64,000 nt of DNA from CAJXMH01 sp040220135 (GTDB lineage: Bacteria > Bacteroidota > Bacteroidia > Flavobacteriales_E > Vicingaceae), in contig JAVJTT010000009.1 of assembly GCA_040220135.1 (NCBI GenBank), positions 310,001-374,000 of the forward strand. Direction: 5' to 3'. Shown one piece after another: positions 26,096 to 34,729 of the stretch (the stretch's first letter is position 1; every line of letters starts with the position of its first letter). Both the position numbers and the translations under genes were made by a program. The notes beneath the pieces were generated by a model. That model did no database searches. It was given only the letters and a program-made list of their open reading frames with translations, and had not been told where the DNA came from.

Positions 26096-26803
26096 ATGCG
26101 CATGAAGCATTTCTTGCTCCCTTTATTTTGTGCTTTCTTCAGTCTTGCTTTGCACGGCCAAAAAACAACTGAATTTGGAATACTTCTCGGACGCTCCTAT
26201 TACTTGGGTGAGTTGAACCCCACCACTCATTACGGGAATGGCATTGGAAACTTCACTTACGGGGCAGCATTCCGATACAACTTGAATAAAAGGTACAGTT
26301 TAAAGACAACGCTTCTCAGAACAAACTTACAAGCCCAAGACGAAAATGCTGAACTTGCATTTAACCTTGCACGACAGGCCGAATTTGAAAATGAACTCAC
26401 AGAGTTTGCCACTAACATAGAGTTTAATTTTCTACCCTACGAAATGGGCAGCAGAGATCACTTTTTTAGCCCCTATTTATTTGTTGGCATAAGTGTTTAT
26501 CGAAGCAAACCTTCAATTCTAATTCAAGGAAATGAAGTGCCAGAGGCAGATGAAAGCGCCAGCACCAAGATAGCTTTTCCTTTTGGGGCCGGCCTAAAGC
26601 TTAGTTTGGGAAGAAAGTTAAACCTTAGTTTTGAATGGGGTTTTCGAAAAACGTCAGATGACAACATAGACGGTTTACCCAACCGATTTTTAGATTTATA
26701 CGAACAAGGAAAAGACTATGATAACGATTGGTATGCAATTAGCGCTTTCATGCTTACTTACCAGCTTTCAGACAAAGGTCCATGCCCTGCTTATAATTTT
26801 TAA
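26096..26803 (+). CDS. DUF6089-family outer membrane protein
   Basis: A 235-residue protein with a signal peptide (about 1-21, 'ALHGQ'), then 'EFGILLGRSYYLGELNP', 'FPFGAGLKLSLGRKLNLSFEWGFRKTSDDNIDG' and a tyrosine/aspartate-rich 'DYDNDWYAISAFML' segment, all characteristic of DUF6089. It is likely an eight-stranded barrel in the outer membrane. ATGs at 26096 and 26102 are both possible (MRMKHF or MKHF). Twenty-seven bases separate it from the previous gene, so the two are probably cotranscribed. Confidence 0.87.
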   Translation: MRMKHFLLPLFCAFFSLALHGQKTTEFGILLGRSYYLGELNPTTHYGNGIGNFTYGAAFRYNLNKRYSLKTTLLRTNLQAQDENAELAFNLARQAEFENELTEFATNIEFNFLPYEMGSRDHFFSPYLFVGISVYRSKPSILIQGNEVPEADESASTKIAFPFGAGLKLSLGRKLNLSFEWGFRKTSDDNIDGLPNRFLDLYEQGKDYDNDWYAISAFMLTYQLSDKGPCPAYNF

Positions 26804-26849
26804 AATCAGTTGAATAATCTGATATTTGCCCCCCTCAAAAAAATGACCT

Positions 26850-27605
26850 ATGGCGGTTGAAAATTACACTCACCTTAACATTCCAGAACACATTGCCGTG
26901 ATTATGGATGGCAATGGCAGATGGGCTAAAAAACACGGAAAAGCCCGAGTGTTCGGTCATAAAAATGGGGTTAAGTCTGTAAGAAGTGTCACAGAAGGAG
27001 CAGCTGAGCTAGGAGTTAAGTACCTCACACTTTATGCATTTTCTACAGAAAACTGGAACCGACCAAAAGCAGAAGTAACCGCTTTGATGCAGTTATTGGT
27101 TAGCACAATTGCAAAAGAAACGAAAACGCTAAATAAAAATAACATTAGGTTGATGGCCATAGGTGATTTAAAAAATTTACCGGGAAACTGCTACAAAGAA
27201 TTGAACAAAGCCATTGATCAAACCTCCAAAAACAATGGGATGACTTTGGTACTAGCCTTGAGTTATAGTTCAAAGTGGGAAATTTTGAATGCCGTCAAAG
27301 AGCTGTTAAATGATGTTAAGTCACAGTCAATCAAAGAGGAAGATGTAAACGAAGCACTTTTTAGCAACTACCTTTGTACTAAAAACATTCCCGATCCGGA
27401 ATTACTCATTAGAACCAGTGGAGAACACAGAATCAGCAATTTTCTTTTGTGGCAATTGGCCTATTCGGAATTATACTTTACTTCAAAATTATGGCCCGAA
27501 TTCCGAAAAGAAGATTTAATCGAAGCGATTGAGGACTACAATAAACGTGAAAGAAGATTTGGCAAAACCAGTGAGCAAATTGTGGAGAACTCCAAAAATG
27601 CATAA
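26850..27605 (+). CDS. uppS: Isoprenyl transferase (undecaprenyl diphosphate synthase)
   Basis: A 251-residue cis-prenyltransferase. The catalytic Asp is D20 in IAVIMDGNGRWAKK. 'YLTLYAFSTENWNRP' and 'LLIRTSGEHRISNFLLWQLAYSELYF' are both conserved. It builds undecaprenyl diphosphate for peptidoglycan and surface-glycan carriers. Its IPP substrate comes from the MEP pathway that starts with Dxs, also in this window. The gene overlaps the bamA start by 8 bases. Confidence 0.97.
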   Translation: MAVENYTHLNIPEHIAVIMDGNGRWAKKHGKARVFGHKNGVKSVRSVTEGAAELGVKYLTLYAFSTENWNRPKAEVTALMQLLVSTIAKETKTLNKNNIRLMAIGDLKNLPGNCYKELNKAIDQTSKNNGMTLVLALSYSSKWEILNAVKELLNDVKSQSIKEEDVNEALFSNYLCTKNIPDPELLIRTSGEHRISNFLLWQLAYSELYFTSKLWPEFRKEDLIEAIEDYNKRERRFGKTSEQIVENSKNA

Positions 27606-30123
27606 ATACCTATACCCCATATTTTTATTGGCTTTGCTTAGCTCCTCAACTTTCTTGAGCGGCCAAATCACCATAGACCCAGCTCTTGAGGCTTTAGATT
27701 ATAGTTCTCCGCGAACCTATGAAATAGGAGAAGTTACGGTAACCGGAACAAAAAACCTTGATCACTCAGCCTTGAAAGCAATTGCTGGCCTACAAGTTGG
27801 AAAGGAAATTGAAGTGCCTGGCGAAGATATAGCTGAGGCCATAAAAAATTTATGGGAGCAAAAACTTTTTACCAACATTTCCATCACAGCGAAAGAAGTT
27901 CGGGGTGATTTGATCTTCCTGAATATTGATGTGCAAGAACGTCCTCGGCTTTCAAAATTTCGCTTTAAAGGGGTTAAAAAGGGTAAACAAGAAACATTAA
28001 GAGAAGACATTCGACTCATTAGAGGTAAGGTAATTACCCCGAACTTAATTGAACAGACCAGAAGAAAGGTAAGGGCTTATTTTGTTGACAAAGGATATTT
28101 TAATACTGAGGTTAATATCATTGAAGAACTTGATACTAATCTAAGCAATAGCTCAATCATCACTATTGAAGTAGACAAAAAAAGGAGGGTTAAAATTCAA
28201 GATATCCTTATCAAAGGCAATACAATTCTATCCGAAAAACAAGTCCGAAAAGCGCTTAAAAACACCAAAAGAAAGCGCTTTATACGAATTTTCAAACCCT
28301 CTAAATTCATCCGCGATGATTATGAAGATGATAAAAATAACCTCATCGCCAAATACAATGCAAAAGGCTATCGCGATGCTCGAATAATTAGCGACACAGT
28401 TTACCAGGTGAGCAAAAAAAGAGTGAGCATTGAAATGACCATAAAAGAAGGAAAGCAATATCGATTTGGAACTATAAAGTGGATTGGAAACACCAAGTTC
28501 ACAGATGAGGAACTAAACCGAATTCTGAATATTGAAAAGGGTGACATTTACAACCAAGATCTCTTAGACCAAAGGATATACCAAGACCCCAACGGCAGGG
28601 ATATTAGCTCACTATATTTGGATGATGGCTATCTGTTTTTCCAGCCCAATGTAGTAGAAACAGAAGTAAAAGGCGACACCATAGATTTTGAAATTCGCCT
28701 AAGAGAGGGCAAGCAAGCCCGAATTGATGAAATCACCATCGTAGGGAATACCAAAACAAACGACCATGTAATTCGTCGAGAGATTAGAACCTACCCCGGA
28801 CAACTTTTTAGTCGTTCAGATATTATTCGGAGTCAACGGGAATTAATGCAGCTAGGATATTTCAATCAAGAAAAACTGGGCGTTAATCCGGTGCCCGACC
28901 AAGCTAGTGGTACGGTTGATATTGAATATGTAGTAGAAGAACAACCTTCTGACCAAGTTGAGCTGTCTGGTGGTTGGGGCGGCGGCCGAGTTGTAGGTAG
29001 TTTAGGCTTGCGATTCAACAATTTTTCTGCTCGCAAATTCTTTAAAAAAGAAGCTTGGCGACCTTTGCCTTCAGGAGATGGCCAACAACTTAGCTTGCGT
29101 GCGCAAACAAATGGACAGTTTTTTCAATCTTATAACATCTCATTTACCGAGCCCTGGCTAGGAGGAAGAAAGCCGAACAGTTTAAGCGTAAGTGCCTACT
29201 ATTCTCAACAAACCAACGGTGCACCTAAGTTCGTCACAAACAGTGAAGGCGAGGAAATAAAAAATCCAAACCGACAGTTTTTGGGCATTTGGGGGTCCTC
29301 CATTGGTTTAGGAAGGAGGTTGAATTGGCCAGATGACTTTTTCCAGATTTACAATGAAATAAGCTACCAATATTATGACCTAAGTAATTGGGGGAATTTC
29401 ATTTTCCGAAGCGGTTATGCTCACAACCTTAGTTTTAGAACTACATTCTCTAGAAATTCGGTTGACGCTCCCATTTACCCTAAGAGGGGATCCAATACCT
29501 CAATATCGTTACAATTTACTCCTCCTTACTCTCTTTTTGATGAGGAAGACAACTATGACGACCTGAGTAACCAAGAGCGATTTAAGTTCATTGAGTTCCA
29601 CAAATGGAAATTCAACTCCTCTTGGTTTACCACCCTAACTGGTAAATTAGTGTTAAATAGTAAAGTCGGATTTGGTTACTTAGGATCTTACAATGAAGCC
29701 TTAGGTCAATCTCCATTCGAACGTTTTTATTTAGGAGGTGATGGGTTAAGTGGCTTTAACCTAGATGGTAGTGAGATCATTGCCTTAAGAGGTTATGGAG
29801 ACCGAATTTTATCGCCTCGAGTTGGCGCTACTATGGTTAGTAAATACACCATGGAAGTGCGTTATCCTTTCTCTTTAAATCCTACTGCTACAATTTATGG
29901 CCTAGCTTTTGCAGAGGCTGGTAATTCATGGTTTGACTTCAGTGAATTTTCACCTTTTGAAGTTCGCCGGTCTGCCGGAGTAGGAGTTCGAATTTACATG
30001 CCATTCTTTGGTTTACTTGGTTTAGACTGGGGATATAGGTTCGACGATGTTCCGGGAAGAACAGATCCGAATCAAAGAACTGAATTTCACTTCACCATTG
30101 GAGGTAATATTGGTGGCTGGTAA
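27598..30123 (+). CDS. bamA: Outer membrane protein assembly factor BamA
   Basis: An 841-residue Omp85 protein. I start it at the ATG at 27598 (MHKYLYPIFLLALL), where a signal peptide begins; an extension to 27529 would run inside uppS and lacks one. Five POTRA repeats are visible (for example 'YEIGEVTVTGTKNLDHSALKAIAGLQVG', 'VKIQDILIKGNTILSEKQVRKALKNT', 'ARIDEITIVGNTKTNDHVIRREIR'). The surface-antigen barrel follows, with the 'GGDGLSGFNLDGSEIIALRGYGDRILSP' loop (V/I-R-G-x type lid loop) and a Phe/Trp-rich C-terminus. It inserts outer-membrane proteins. Two Skp-like genes follow. Confidence 0.97.
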   Translation: MHKYLYPIFLLALLSSSTFLSGQITIDPALEALDYSSPRTYEIGEVTVTGTKNLDHSALKAIAGLQVGKEIEVPGEDIAEAIKNLWEQKLFTNISITAKEVRGDLIFLNIDVQERPRLSKFRFKGVKKGKQETLREDIRLIRGKVITPNLIEQTRRKVRAYFVDKGYFNTEVNIIEELDTNLSNSSIITIEVDKKRRVKIQDILIKGNTILSEKQVRKALKNTKRKRFIRIFKPSKFIRDDYEDDKNNLIAKYNAKGYRDARIISDTVYQVSKKRVSIEMTIKEGKQYRFGTIKWIGNTKFTDEELNRILNIEKGDIYNQDLLDQRIYQDPNGRDISSLYLDDGYLFFQPNVVETEVKGDTIDFEIRLREGKQARIDEITIVGNTKTNDHVIRREIRTYPGQLFSRSDIIRSQRELMQLGYFNQEKLGVNPVPDQASGTVDIEYVVEEQPSDQVELSGGWGGGRVVGSLGLRFNNFSARKFFKKEAWRPLPSGDGQQLSLRAQTNGQFFQSYNISFTEPWLGGRKPNSLSVSAYYSQQTNGAPKFVTNSEGEEIKNPNRQFLGIWGSSIGLGRRLNWPDDFFQIYNEISYQYYDLSNWGNFIFRSGYAHNLSFRTTFSRNSVDAPIYPKRGSNTSISLQFTPPYSLFDEEDNYDDLSNQERFKFIEFHKWKFNSSWFTTLTGKLVLNSKVGFGYLGSYNEALGQSPFERFYLGGDGLSGFNLDGSEIIALRGYGDRILSPRVGATMVSKYTMEVRYPFSLNPTATIYGLAFAEAGNSWFDFSEFSPFEVRRSAGVGVRIYMPFFGLLGLDWGYRFDDVPGRTDPNQRTEFHFTIGGNIGGW

Positions 30124-30140
30124 ATCATAAAAGAATAATA

Positions 30141-30668
30141 ATGAAAAAGCTAATATTTTTTATTTTCTTCGCAATCTCTTTGATATCCTTGCAAGCACAG
30201 AAGTTTGCATACATCGATTCGGAGTATATTTTAAAAAACATTCCGGAATATGAAGAAGCGCAAAAGCAACTAGACGCCTTGTCGGAGCAATGGCAAGAGC
30301 AAATAGATCGAAAGTATGAGTCAATTGATAAAATGTACAAAGACTTTGAAGCGGAAGAGATTTTGTTGACCGAGAAAATGAAAAATAAGCGCAGAGAAGA
30401 AATCATTGAAATGGAAGACGAAGCTCGAAAGTTCAAAAAAGAAAAGTTTGGAGTTGAAGGTGAACTCTTTAAGAAACGCAAAGAGCTTATAAAACCCATT
30501 CAAGAAAAAATCTACAAAGCGGTACAAGAAACAGCTAACATTGGAAGGTATAGCATCATTTTTGATAAAGCAAGTAGAGGGCTTACCATGGTTTACACCA
30601 ACCCCAAATACGATAAGAGTGACGATATACTTAGAAGAATGGGCTATAAACCTGGAGAAGATCGATAA
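30141..30668 (+). CDS. OmpH/Skp family periplasmic chaperone (1)
   Basis: A 175-residue protein with a signal peptide (about 1-20, SLQAQ), then the OmpH opening 'KFAYIDSEYILKNIPEYEEAQKQLDALSEQWQEQID' and two long charged helices of the tentacle type. The C-terminal 'IIFDKASRGLTMVYTNPKYDKSDDILRRMG' is the Bacteroidota OmpH ending. It holds unfolded outer-membrane proteins in the periplasm for BamA, encoded 17 bases upstream. The next gene is a paralog. Confidence 0.94.
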   Translation: MKKLIFFIFFAISLISLQAQKFAYIDSEYILKNIPEYEEAQKQLDALSEQWQEQIDRKYESIDKMYKDFEAEEILLTEKMKNKRREEIIEMEDEARKFKKEKFGVEGELFKKRKELIKPIQEKIYKAVQETANIGRYSIIFDKASRGLTMVYTNPKYDKSDDILRRMGYKPGEDR

Positions 30669-30723
30669 ATAAATATATAATTAATTCGCATTTAATCAGT
30701 CAATAACCATAAAAACAAAAAAG

Positions 30724-31218
30724 ATGAAAAAGTTAATTCTCATATTCGCTACCCTAGCTAGCACCACTGCATTCGCTCAGAAACTAGGACATATTAATTC
30801 GAACGAGCTGTTACAGGCAATGCCAGAAAGAGCTCAAATCGAAGAAGACATTAAAAATTATGCTCAAGAATTAGAGTCCCAAATGGGCACCATGACAAAA
30901 GAATACCAAGCCAAGGTGCAGACTTATCAGTCAAAAGAAGCTACTATGACAGATGCCATCCGTCAAGATAAAATTCAAGAGATCACAAACTTGGAAGAGC
31001 GCATCAACAAGTTTCAGCAATCAGCACAAAAAGACCTACAAGCTAAAGAAGAAAAGCTTTTACAGCCTGTAATCGAAAAAGCGAGAGATGCTATTGAAGA
31101 AGTGGCCAAAGAAAATGGCTACACCTATATTTTTGACTCAGGTGTTGGAGTTCTTTTATACCAAAAAGACTCTGATAACATTATGCCCATGGTGAAGAAA
31201 AAATTAGGATTACTTTAG
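30724..31218 (+). CDS. OmpH/Skp family periplasmic chaperone (2)
   Basis: A 164-residue paralog of the preceding gene: signal peptide (about 1-18, TAFAQ), 'KLGHINSNELLQAMPERAQIEEDIKNYAQELESQM', coiled-coil arms, and a shorter C-terminus ending 'YIFDSGVGVLLYQKDSDNIMPMVKKKLGLL'. Tandem OmpH pairs after bamA are normal in this phylum. It is separated by 55 bases from the first copy and followed by a strong terminator, which ends the bam transcript. Confidence 0.94.
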   Translation: MKKLILIFATLASTTAFAQKLGHINSNELLQAMPERAQIEEDIKNYAQELESQMGTMTKEYQAKVQTYQSKEATMTDAIRQDKIQEITNLEERINKFQQSAQKDLQAKEEKLLQPVIEKARDAIEEVAKENGYTYIFDSGVGVLLYQKDSDNIMPMVKKKLGLL

Positions 31219-31250
31219 TTTTATACCAAGCATATTAAATAAATTGCAAA

Positions 31251-31279
31251 GCATACGTCTAAGACGTGTGCTTTTTTTT
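31251..31279 (+). terminator. Rho-independent terminator after ompH-2
   Basis: The stem GCATACGT (31251-31258) pairs with ACGTGTGC (31264-31271), 8 bp with one T-G wobble, around the loop CTAAG. Eight T follow (31272-31279). It separates the bam cluster from murI, whose ATG is 6 bases further on. Confidence 0.8.
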
Positions 31280-31284
31280 GTGTT

Positions 31285-32097
31285 ATGTTAAAAGACGAGC
31301 AACCCATAGGGATTTTTGATAGCGGTATTGGCGGCCTTACTGTTGCCCATGCCATTAAAGAACTTTTGCCAAACGAACAATTGCTTTACTTTGGTGATAC
31401 AGCTCATTTACCCTATGGAGACAAAGAACCATACTCTATCAAACATTACTCGGTAGAAATTGCCAAGTTCCTGCTTGAGAAAAAGGCCAAGGTTATTGTT
31501 ATGGCTTGCCATACCGCTTCTTCCATTGCTTTTGAAGAAGTAAAACGAGTAATTGGAAATCGAGCCATTGTTTTAAATGTAGTTGATCCGATTATAGAAT
31601 CTCTAAAAACATTGAAAAATGAAAAGCATAAGATTGGTGTGATAGGCACAAAAGGCACCATCAACTCAAAGGTATATCCACGGAAAATAAAATCTCTATA
31701 TCAAAATTTAGAAGTCTCAGCATTAGCTACCCCGCTGCTTTGCCCGATGATTGAAGAAGGGTTCATTGATGATCGAATAAGCCAAGCGGTGATTGACTCC
31801 TATTTAGGAGAAAACTGCTTAAAACAAATTAGCCATATTGTATTGGCCTGCACCCACTACCCTTTGATCAAAAAGCAAATTGCTGCTTATTATCAGAATC
31901 AGGTCAGAGTCATCGATCCAGCAGAAGAAGTGGCCCAATTGGTTAAATCTACCCTGTCAGAGAAAGGGCTCTGCCGAATGAAATCTGACCCCGAACATCA
32001 CTTTTTTGTTTCTGATTTTACCCAATCTTTTGAAAAAAGCACTCGTTTCTTTTTTGGTGAAAAAGTAAAACTGGAGAAAGGAAGTATTTGGAGCTAA
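31285..32097 (+). CDS. murI: Glutamate racemase
   Basis: A 270-residue cofactor-independent racemase making D-glutamate for peptidoglycan. 'IGIFDSGIGGLTV', the first catalytic Cys75 and the second catalytic block 'LACTHYPLI' are present. Odd point: the usual ACNTAS reads ACHTAS, so Asn is replaced by His76 next to the catalytic Cys. This could tune the active site or indicate a diverged relative. It begins just 6 bases after the terminator. Confidence 0.93.
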   Translation: MLKDEQPIGIFDSGIGGLTVAHAIKELLPNEQLLYFGDTAHLPYGDKEPYSIKHYSVEIAKFLLEKKAKVIVMACHTASSIAFEEVKRVIGNRAIVLNVVDPIIESLKTLKNEKHKIGVIGTKGTINSKVYPRKIKSLYQNLEVSALATPLLCPMIEEGFIDDRISQAVIDSYLGENCLKQISHIVLACTHYPLIKKQIAAYYQNQVRVIDPAEEVAQLVKSTLSEKGLCRMKSDPEHHFFVSDFTQSFEKSTRFFFGEKVKLEKGSIWS

Positions 32098-32109
32098 TTA
32101 AATTTGGCA

Positions 32110-32625
32110 TTACTCTTTGAACCAATCTGCATACTTCACATAGTTATTCGCAATCCGCTGAATTTCGCCTTCACTTAAATCTTGGCTCACCGACTTTACT
32201 TTTTTCGCGGGAACACCTGCATAAATAAAACCTGCTTCTACCCTTGTATTGGCGAGAACAACTGCTCCTGCAGCTACAATTGATCCTTCTTCCACCACTG
32301 CGTGATCCATCACAATACTACCCATGCCAATGAGCACATTATCTTCTATTGTGCAGCCATGCACAATGGCATTATGCCCAATGGATACATTATTGCCAAT
32401 AGTGGTAGGGGCCTTTTGATAAGTAGCGTGAATAACCGCTCCATCTTGAACATTCACACGGTTTCCCATCTTTATATAATGCACATCGCCTCGAACTACT
32501 GCGTTAAACCAAACACTGCAGTCATTGCCCATTTCAACTTCGCCGATTAGGGTTGCATTCTCAGCAAAGAAGCAGTTGTCACCATATTGAGGACTTTTAT
32601 CTCTAACAGATTTGAACAAAGCCAT
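32110..32625 (-). CDS. Gamma-class carbonic anhydrase-like hexapeptide protein
   Basis: A 171-residue left-handed beta-helix of the gamma-carbonic anhydrase / YrdA / PaaY family, with hexapeptide repeats through about residue 140. The three zinc-ligand histidines are in place: H66 (VIHATY), H84 and H89 (GHNAIVHG). It likely forms a trimer with metal at subunit interfaces. Whether it hydrates CO2, or binds another ligand like some relatives, cannot be told. It is convergent with murI and divergent from nfu. Confidence 0.92.
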   Translation of the reverse strand: MALFKSVRDKSPQYGDNCFFAENATLIGEVEMGNDCSVWFNAVVRGDVHYIKMGNRVNVQDGAVIHATYQKAPTTIGNNVSIGHNAIVHGCTIEDNVLIGMGSIVMDHAVVEEGSIVAAGAVVLANTRVEAGFIYAGVPAKKVKSVSQDLSEGEIQRIANNYVKYADWFKE

Positions 32626-32653
32626 AAGTAAAACATTTGTAAGTGTGTAAGAA

Positions 32654-32685
32654 CAAATCTAATCATCATATCTTAGTTAACTTTG
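32654..32685. promoter_or_regulatory. Divergent -7 boxes between the carbonic anhydrase and nfu genes
   Basis: TAGATTTG on the minus strand (32654-32661) is 28 bases before the carbonic anhydrase ATG. TAACTTTG on the plus strand (32678-32685) is 15 bases before the Nfu ATG. Both match TAnnTTTG; no -33 TTG is at a good distance on either strand. Confidence 0.45.
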
Positions 32686-32700
32686 CAAAAAAACAGATCC

Positions 32701-33315
32701 ATGGAGAAAGCCTTAGCACCCCATAACATATACGCCGAAAGCACCCCAAATCCGGTCACCATGAAATTTGTATCGAACCGCTACTTAGTGGTTGATGGAC
32801 AAGTTTATGAATACGGTTTAGAAGATGACTTAAGCAACTCACCTCTTGCAGAACGCTTATTAAACTTTCCCTTTATTTCTAAAGTGTTTATAGCCAGCAA
32901 CTTTGTGGCCATTACTAAAACAGACATTATCGAATGGGAAGATGTGATTCATCAACTGAGAGACTTTTTAGCTGAGTTTTTAAACGGTGATGGGGTGGTA
33001 ATAAAAACCTCGGCTCTTGATAAAGATCCACAGGAAGGGAAAGCTAGTGGAGTCAAAACTCCCAAAAGAGACTCACTAGAAGGAATTGATGCTAAAATAG
33101 CAGACATTCTCGATGAGTATATCAAACCGGCAGTAGAAAGTGATGGTGGAGCTATTCACTTTCATTCTTACGAGGAAGGAAAAGTAAGTGTCGTTTTAAA
33201 AGGAGCTTGTAGTGGATGTCCTTCATCAACCATGACCTTGAAAGCCGGAATTGAAAATATGTTGAAGGAAATGTTACCTGGCGAAATCAAAGAAGTTGAG
33301 GCGATAAATGGTTAA
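32701..33315 (+). CDS. NfuA-like Fe-S cluster carrier (Nfu N- and C-terminal domains)
   Basis: A 204-residue protein starting at the ATG at 32701; the in-frame TTG at 32683 lies within the promoter region. Residues about 5-95 are an Nfu N-terminal domain ('YAESTPNPVTMKFVSNRYLV', 'FPFISKVFIASNFVAITK'). A short linker follows, then a NifU C-terminal domain with the Cys pair in GACSGCPSS. It should accept [4Fe-4S] clusters from the SUF system (encoded at 49481-56775) and pass them to apo-enzymes. The domain order matches the Bacteroidota and mitochondrial Nfu1 type. Confidence 0.93.
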   Translation: MEKALAPHNIYAESTPNPVTMKFVSNRYLVVDGQVYEYGLEDDLSNSPLAERLLNFPFISKVFIASNFVAITKTDIIEWEDVIHQLRDFLAEFLNGDGVVIKTSALDKDPQEGKASGVKTPKRDSLEGIDAKIADILDEYIKPAVESDGGAIHFHSYEEGKVSVVLKGACSGCPSSTMTLKAGIENMLKEMLPGEIKEVEAING

Positions 33316-33349
33316 TTTTCAGCTTGTAAAAAGATCATAACCCTCTGCT

Positions 33350-34729
33350 ATGAAAACACTCCTCAGTTTCCTTTTTCTGACTTTTTCAATTGCCGTAAAT
33401 GCCCAAATCAGCATTACTACTAATGATATGCCACAGGCTGGAGACACTTTTAGGTATAGCATTGGTACTTTAGACACCGCTGTTTTATTGGGCTTTCAAA
33501 GCACAGGGCCAAACCAGCAGTGGAACTTTAACAGCTTACAAGCACAAAGACAAAACGTAGAACAGTATTTTGCCTCAGCCAACACCCCTTATTCCGCGCA
33601 AGTTAGCAACCGCATCGGGCTAAAAATTGCTGACACCTTAGCATTAGGTGGCTTAGTTAACCTTTATGATGTTTATGATTTCTTTGACAACAGCACAGCT
33701 GAATATGCAAAGGACTATAGAGCAGCTAGCGTGCCTACCGGATTAAGCTTTCCATTTCCACCAGTTTTAACAATTGCGCCTGCTTTTACTGACAAAGACG
33801 AAGTATATCAATTTCCACTAAACTATTTAGACCGAGACAGCTCAACCTTTGACTTTGCATACAACAATTCCTTAATTGGTGCTTACTATGGGTCAAATGG
33901 TTATCGAATTAATGAAGTAGAAGCTTGGGGCACCATGGTTACTCCCTATGGCACTTTCAACACCCTAAAGGTGAAGACAGATGTAGTTTCTTACGACACG
34001 GTTAGCTTTGGAGGCAACAACTTTGGCTTCAATTCTCATACGAGAGAATACAAATGGCTTAGTAACCAAATGCAATTTCCGGTAGTAACCGTTAGTGGCA
34101 ATGTGGTGGCCGGTGTTTTTATACCCACTAATGTTCAGTACAGAGATAGCGTTAGAAACGTGCCTTCACTTTTTGCACCTTTAGCGCTCTTTAATGCCGA
34201 CACTACTGCCATAGAGGTAAACGACACCGTCTTCTTCAACAATACTTCAATAAGCATTAGTCCAATTCAAAACAATTGGTCGATAAGTCCATCCACTTAT
34301 CAATATGTGAATGGCACTTCGGCTACATCGCAAAACCCAGTGGTAGTTTTTACTGACACTGGAAGCTATGATGTTCAATTGATTGTTCAGAACAACCAAG
34401 GAGTGGATACCTTAGATCGAGCTGATTACATAGACGTAAATCCAATTAATACCGGAATCAATAACACTAAGTTGCCTAAGTTCAATTTCAAGCTCTTCCC
34501 TAACCCCATGAAACAGGGAAGTCTTTTAATGTTACAGTTTGATAAGAACATTAAACCCGACCACTTTGTGATATATACCCTAGAAGGAAAGGCAATGCTT
34601 GAGCAACAGACACAAGCCGAAGTTGAGCAACTGATGCTGCCTACGCAAAGTTTATTAAGTGGCACCTATGTTTTAGGCTTATTTAAAAATGGGGAAAGGA
34701 TCGCAAATCAAAAATTTATTATCAGGTAA
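33350..34729 (+). CDS. T9SS-secreted protein with PKD-like domain
   Basis: A 459-residue protein with a signal peptide (about 1-19, AVNAQ). The middle is an unrecognised beta-rich region (about 20-280). A PKD-like fold follows (about 285-370: 'VFFNNTSISISPIQNNWSISPSTY ... VFTDTGSYDVQLIVQN'). The C-terminal type A sorting domain is about residues 383-459, opening with FKLFPNP and ending 'GLFKNGERIANQKFIIR'. It should be exported by T9SS and anchored or released at the surface. The M14 peptidase gene begins at the base after its stop codon, so the pair is probably coexpressed. Confidence 0.9.
   Translation: MKTLLSFLFLTFSIAVNAQISITTNDMPQAGDTFRYSIGTLDTAVLLGFQSTGPNQQWNFNSLQAQRQNVEQYFASANTPYSAQVSNRIGLKIADTLALGGLVNLYDVYDFFDNSTAEYAKDYRAASVPTGLSFPFPPVLTIAPAFTDKDEVYQFPLNYLDRDSSTFDFAYNNSLIGAYYGSNGYRINEVEAWGTMVTPYGTFNTLKVKTDVVSYDTVSFGGNNFGFNSHTREYKWLSNQMQFPVVTVSGNVVAGVFIPTNVQYRDSVRNVPSLFAPLALFNADTTAIEVNDTVFFNNTSISISPIQNNWSISPSTYQYVNGTSATSQNPVVVFTDTGSYDVQLIVQNNQGVDTLDRADYIDVNPINTGINNTKLPKFNFKLFPNPMKQGSLLMLQFDKNIKPDHFVIYTLEGKAMLEQQTQAEVEQLMLPTQSLLSGTYVLGLFKNGERIANQKFIIR

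Noticed and set aside
26843..26860. 5-codon upstream ORF overlapping the uppS start
   Set aside because: It is in frame +2 relative to uppS and could couple translation, but nothing beyond the ATG and stop supports it.
27529..27597. N-terminal extension of BamA to 27529
   Set aside because: It lies within uppS in another frame and would precede the signal peptide; the ATG at 27598 is the sensible start.
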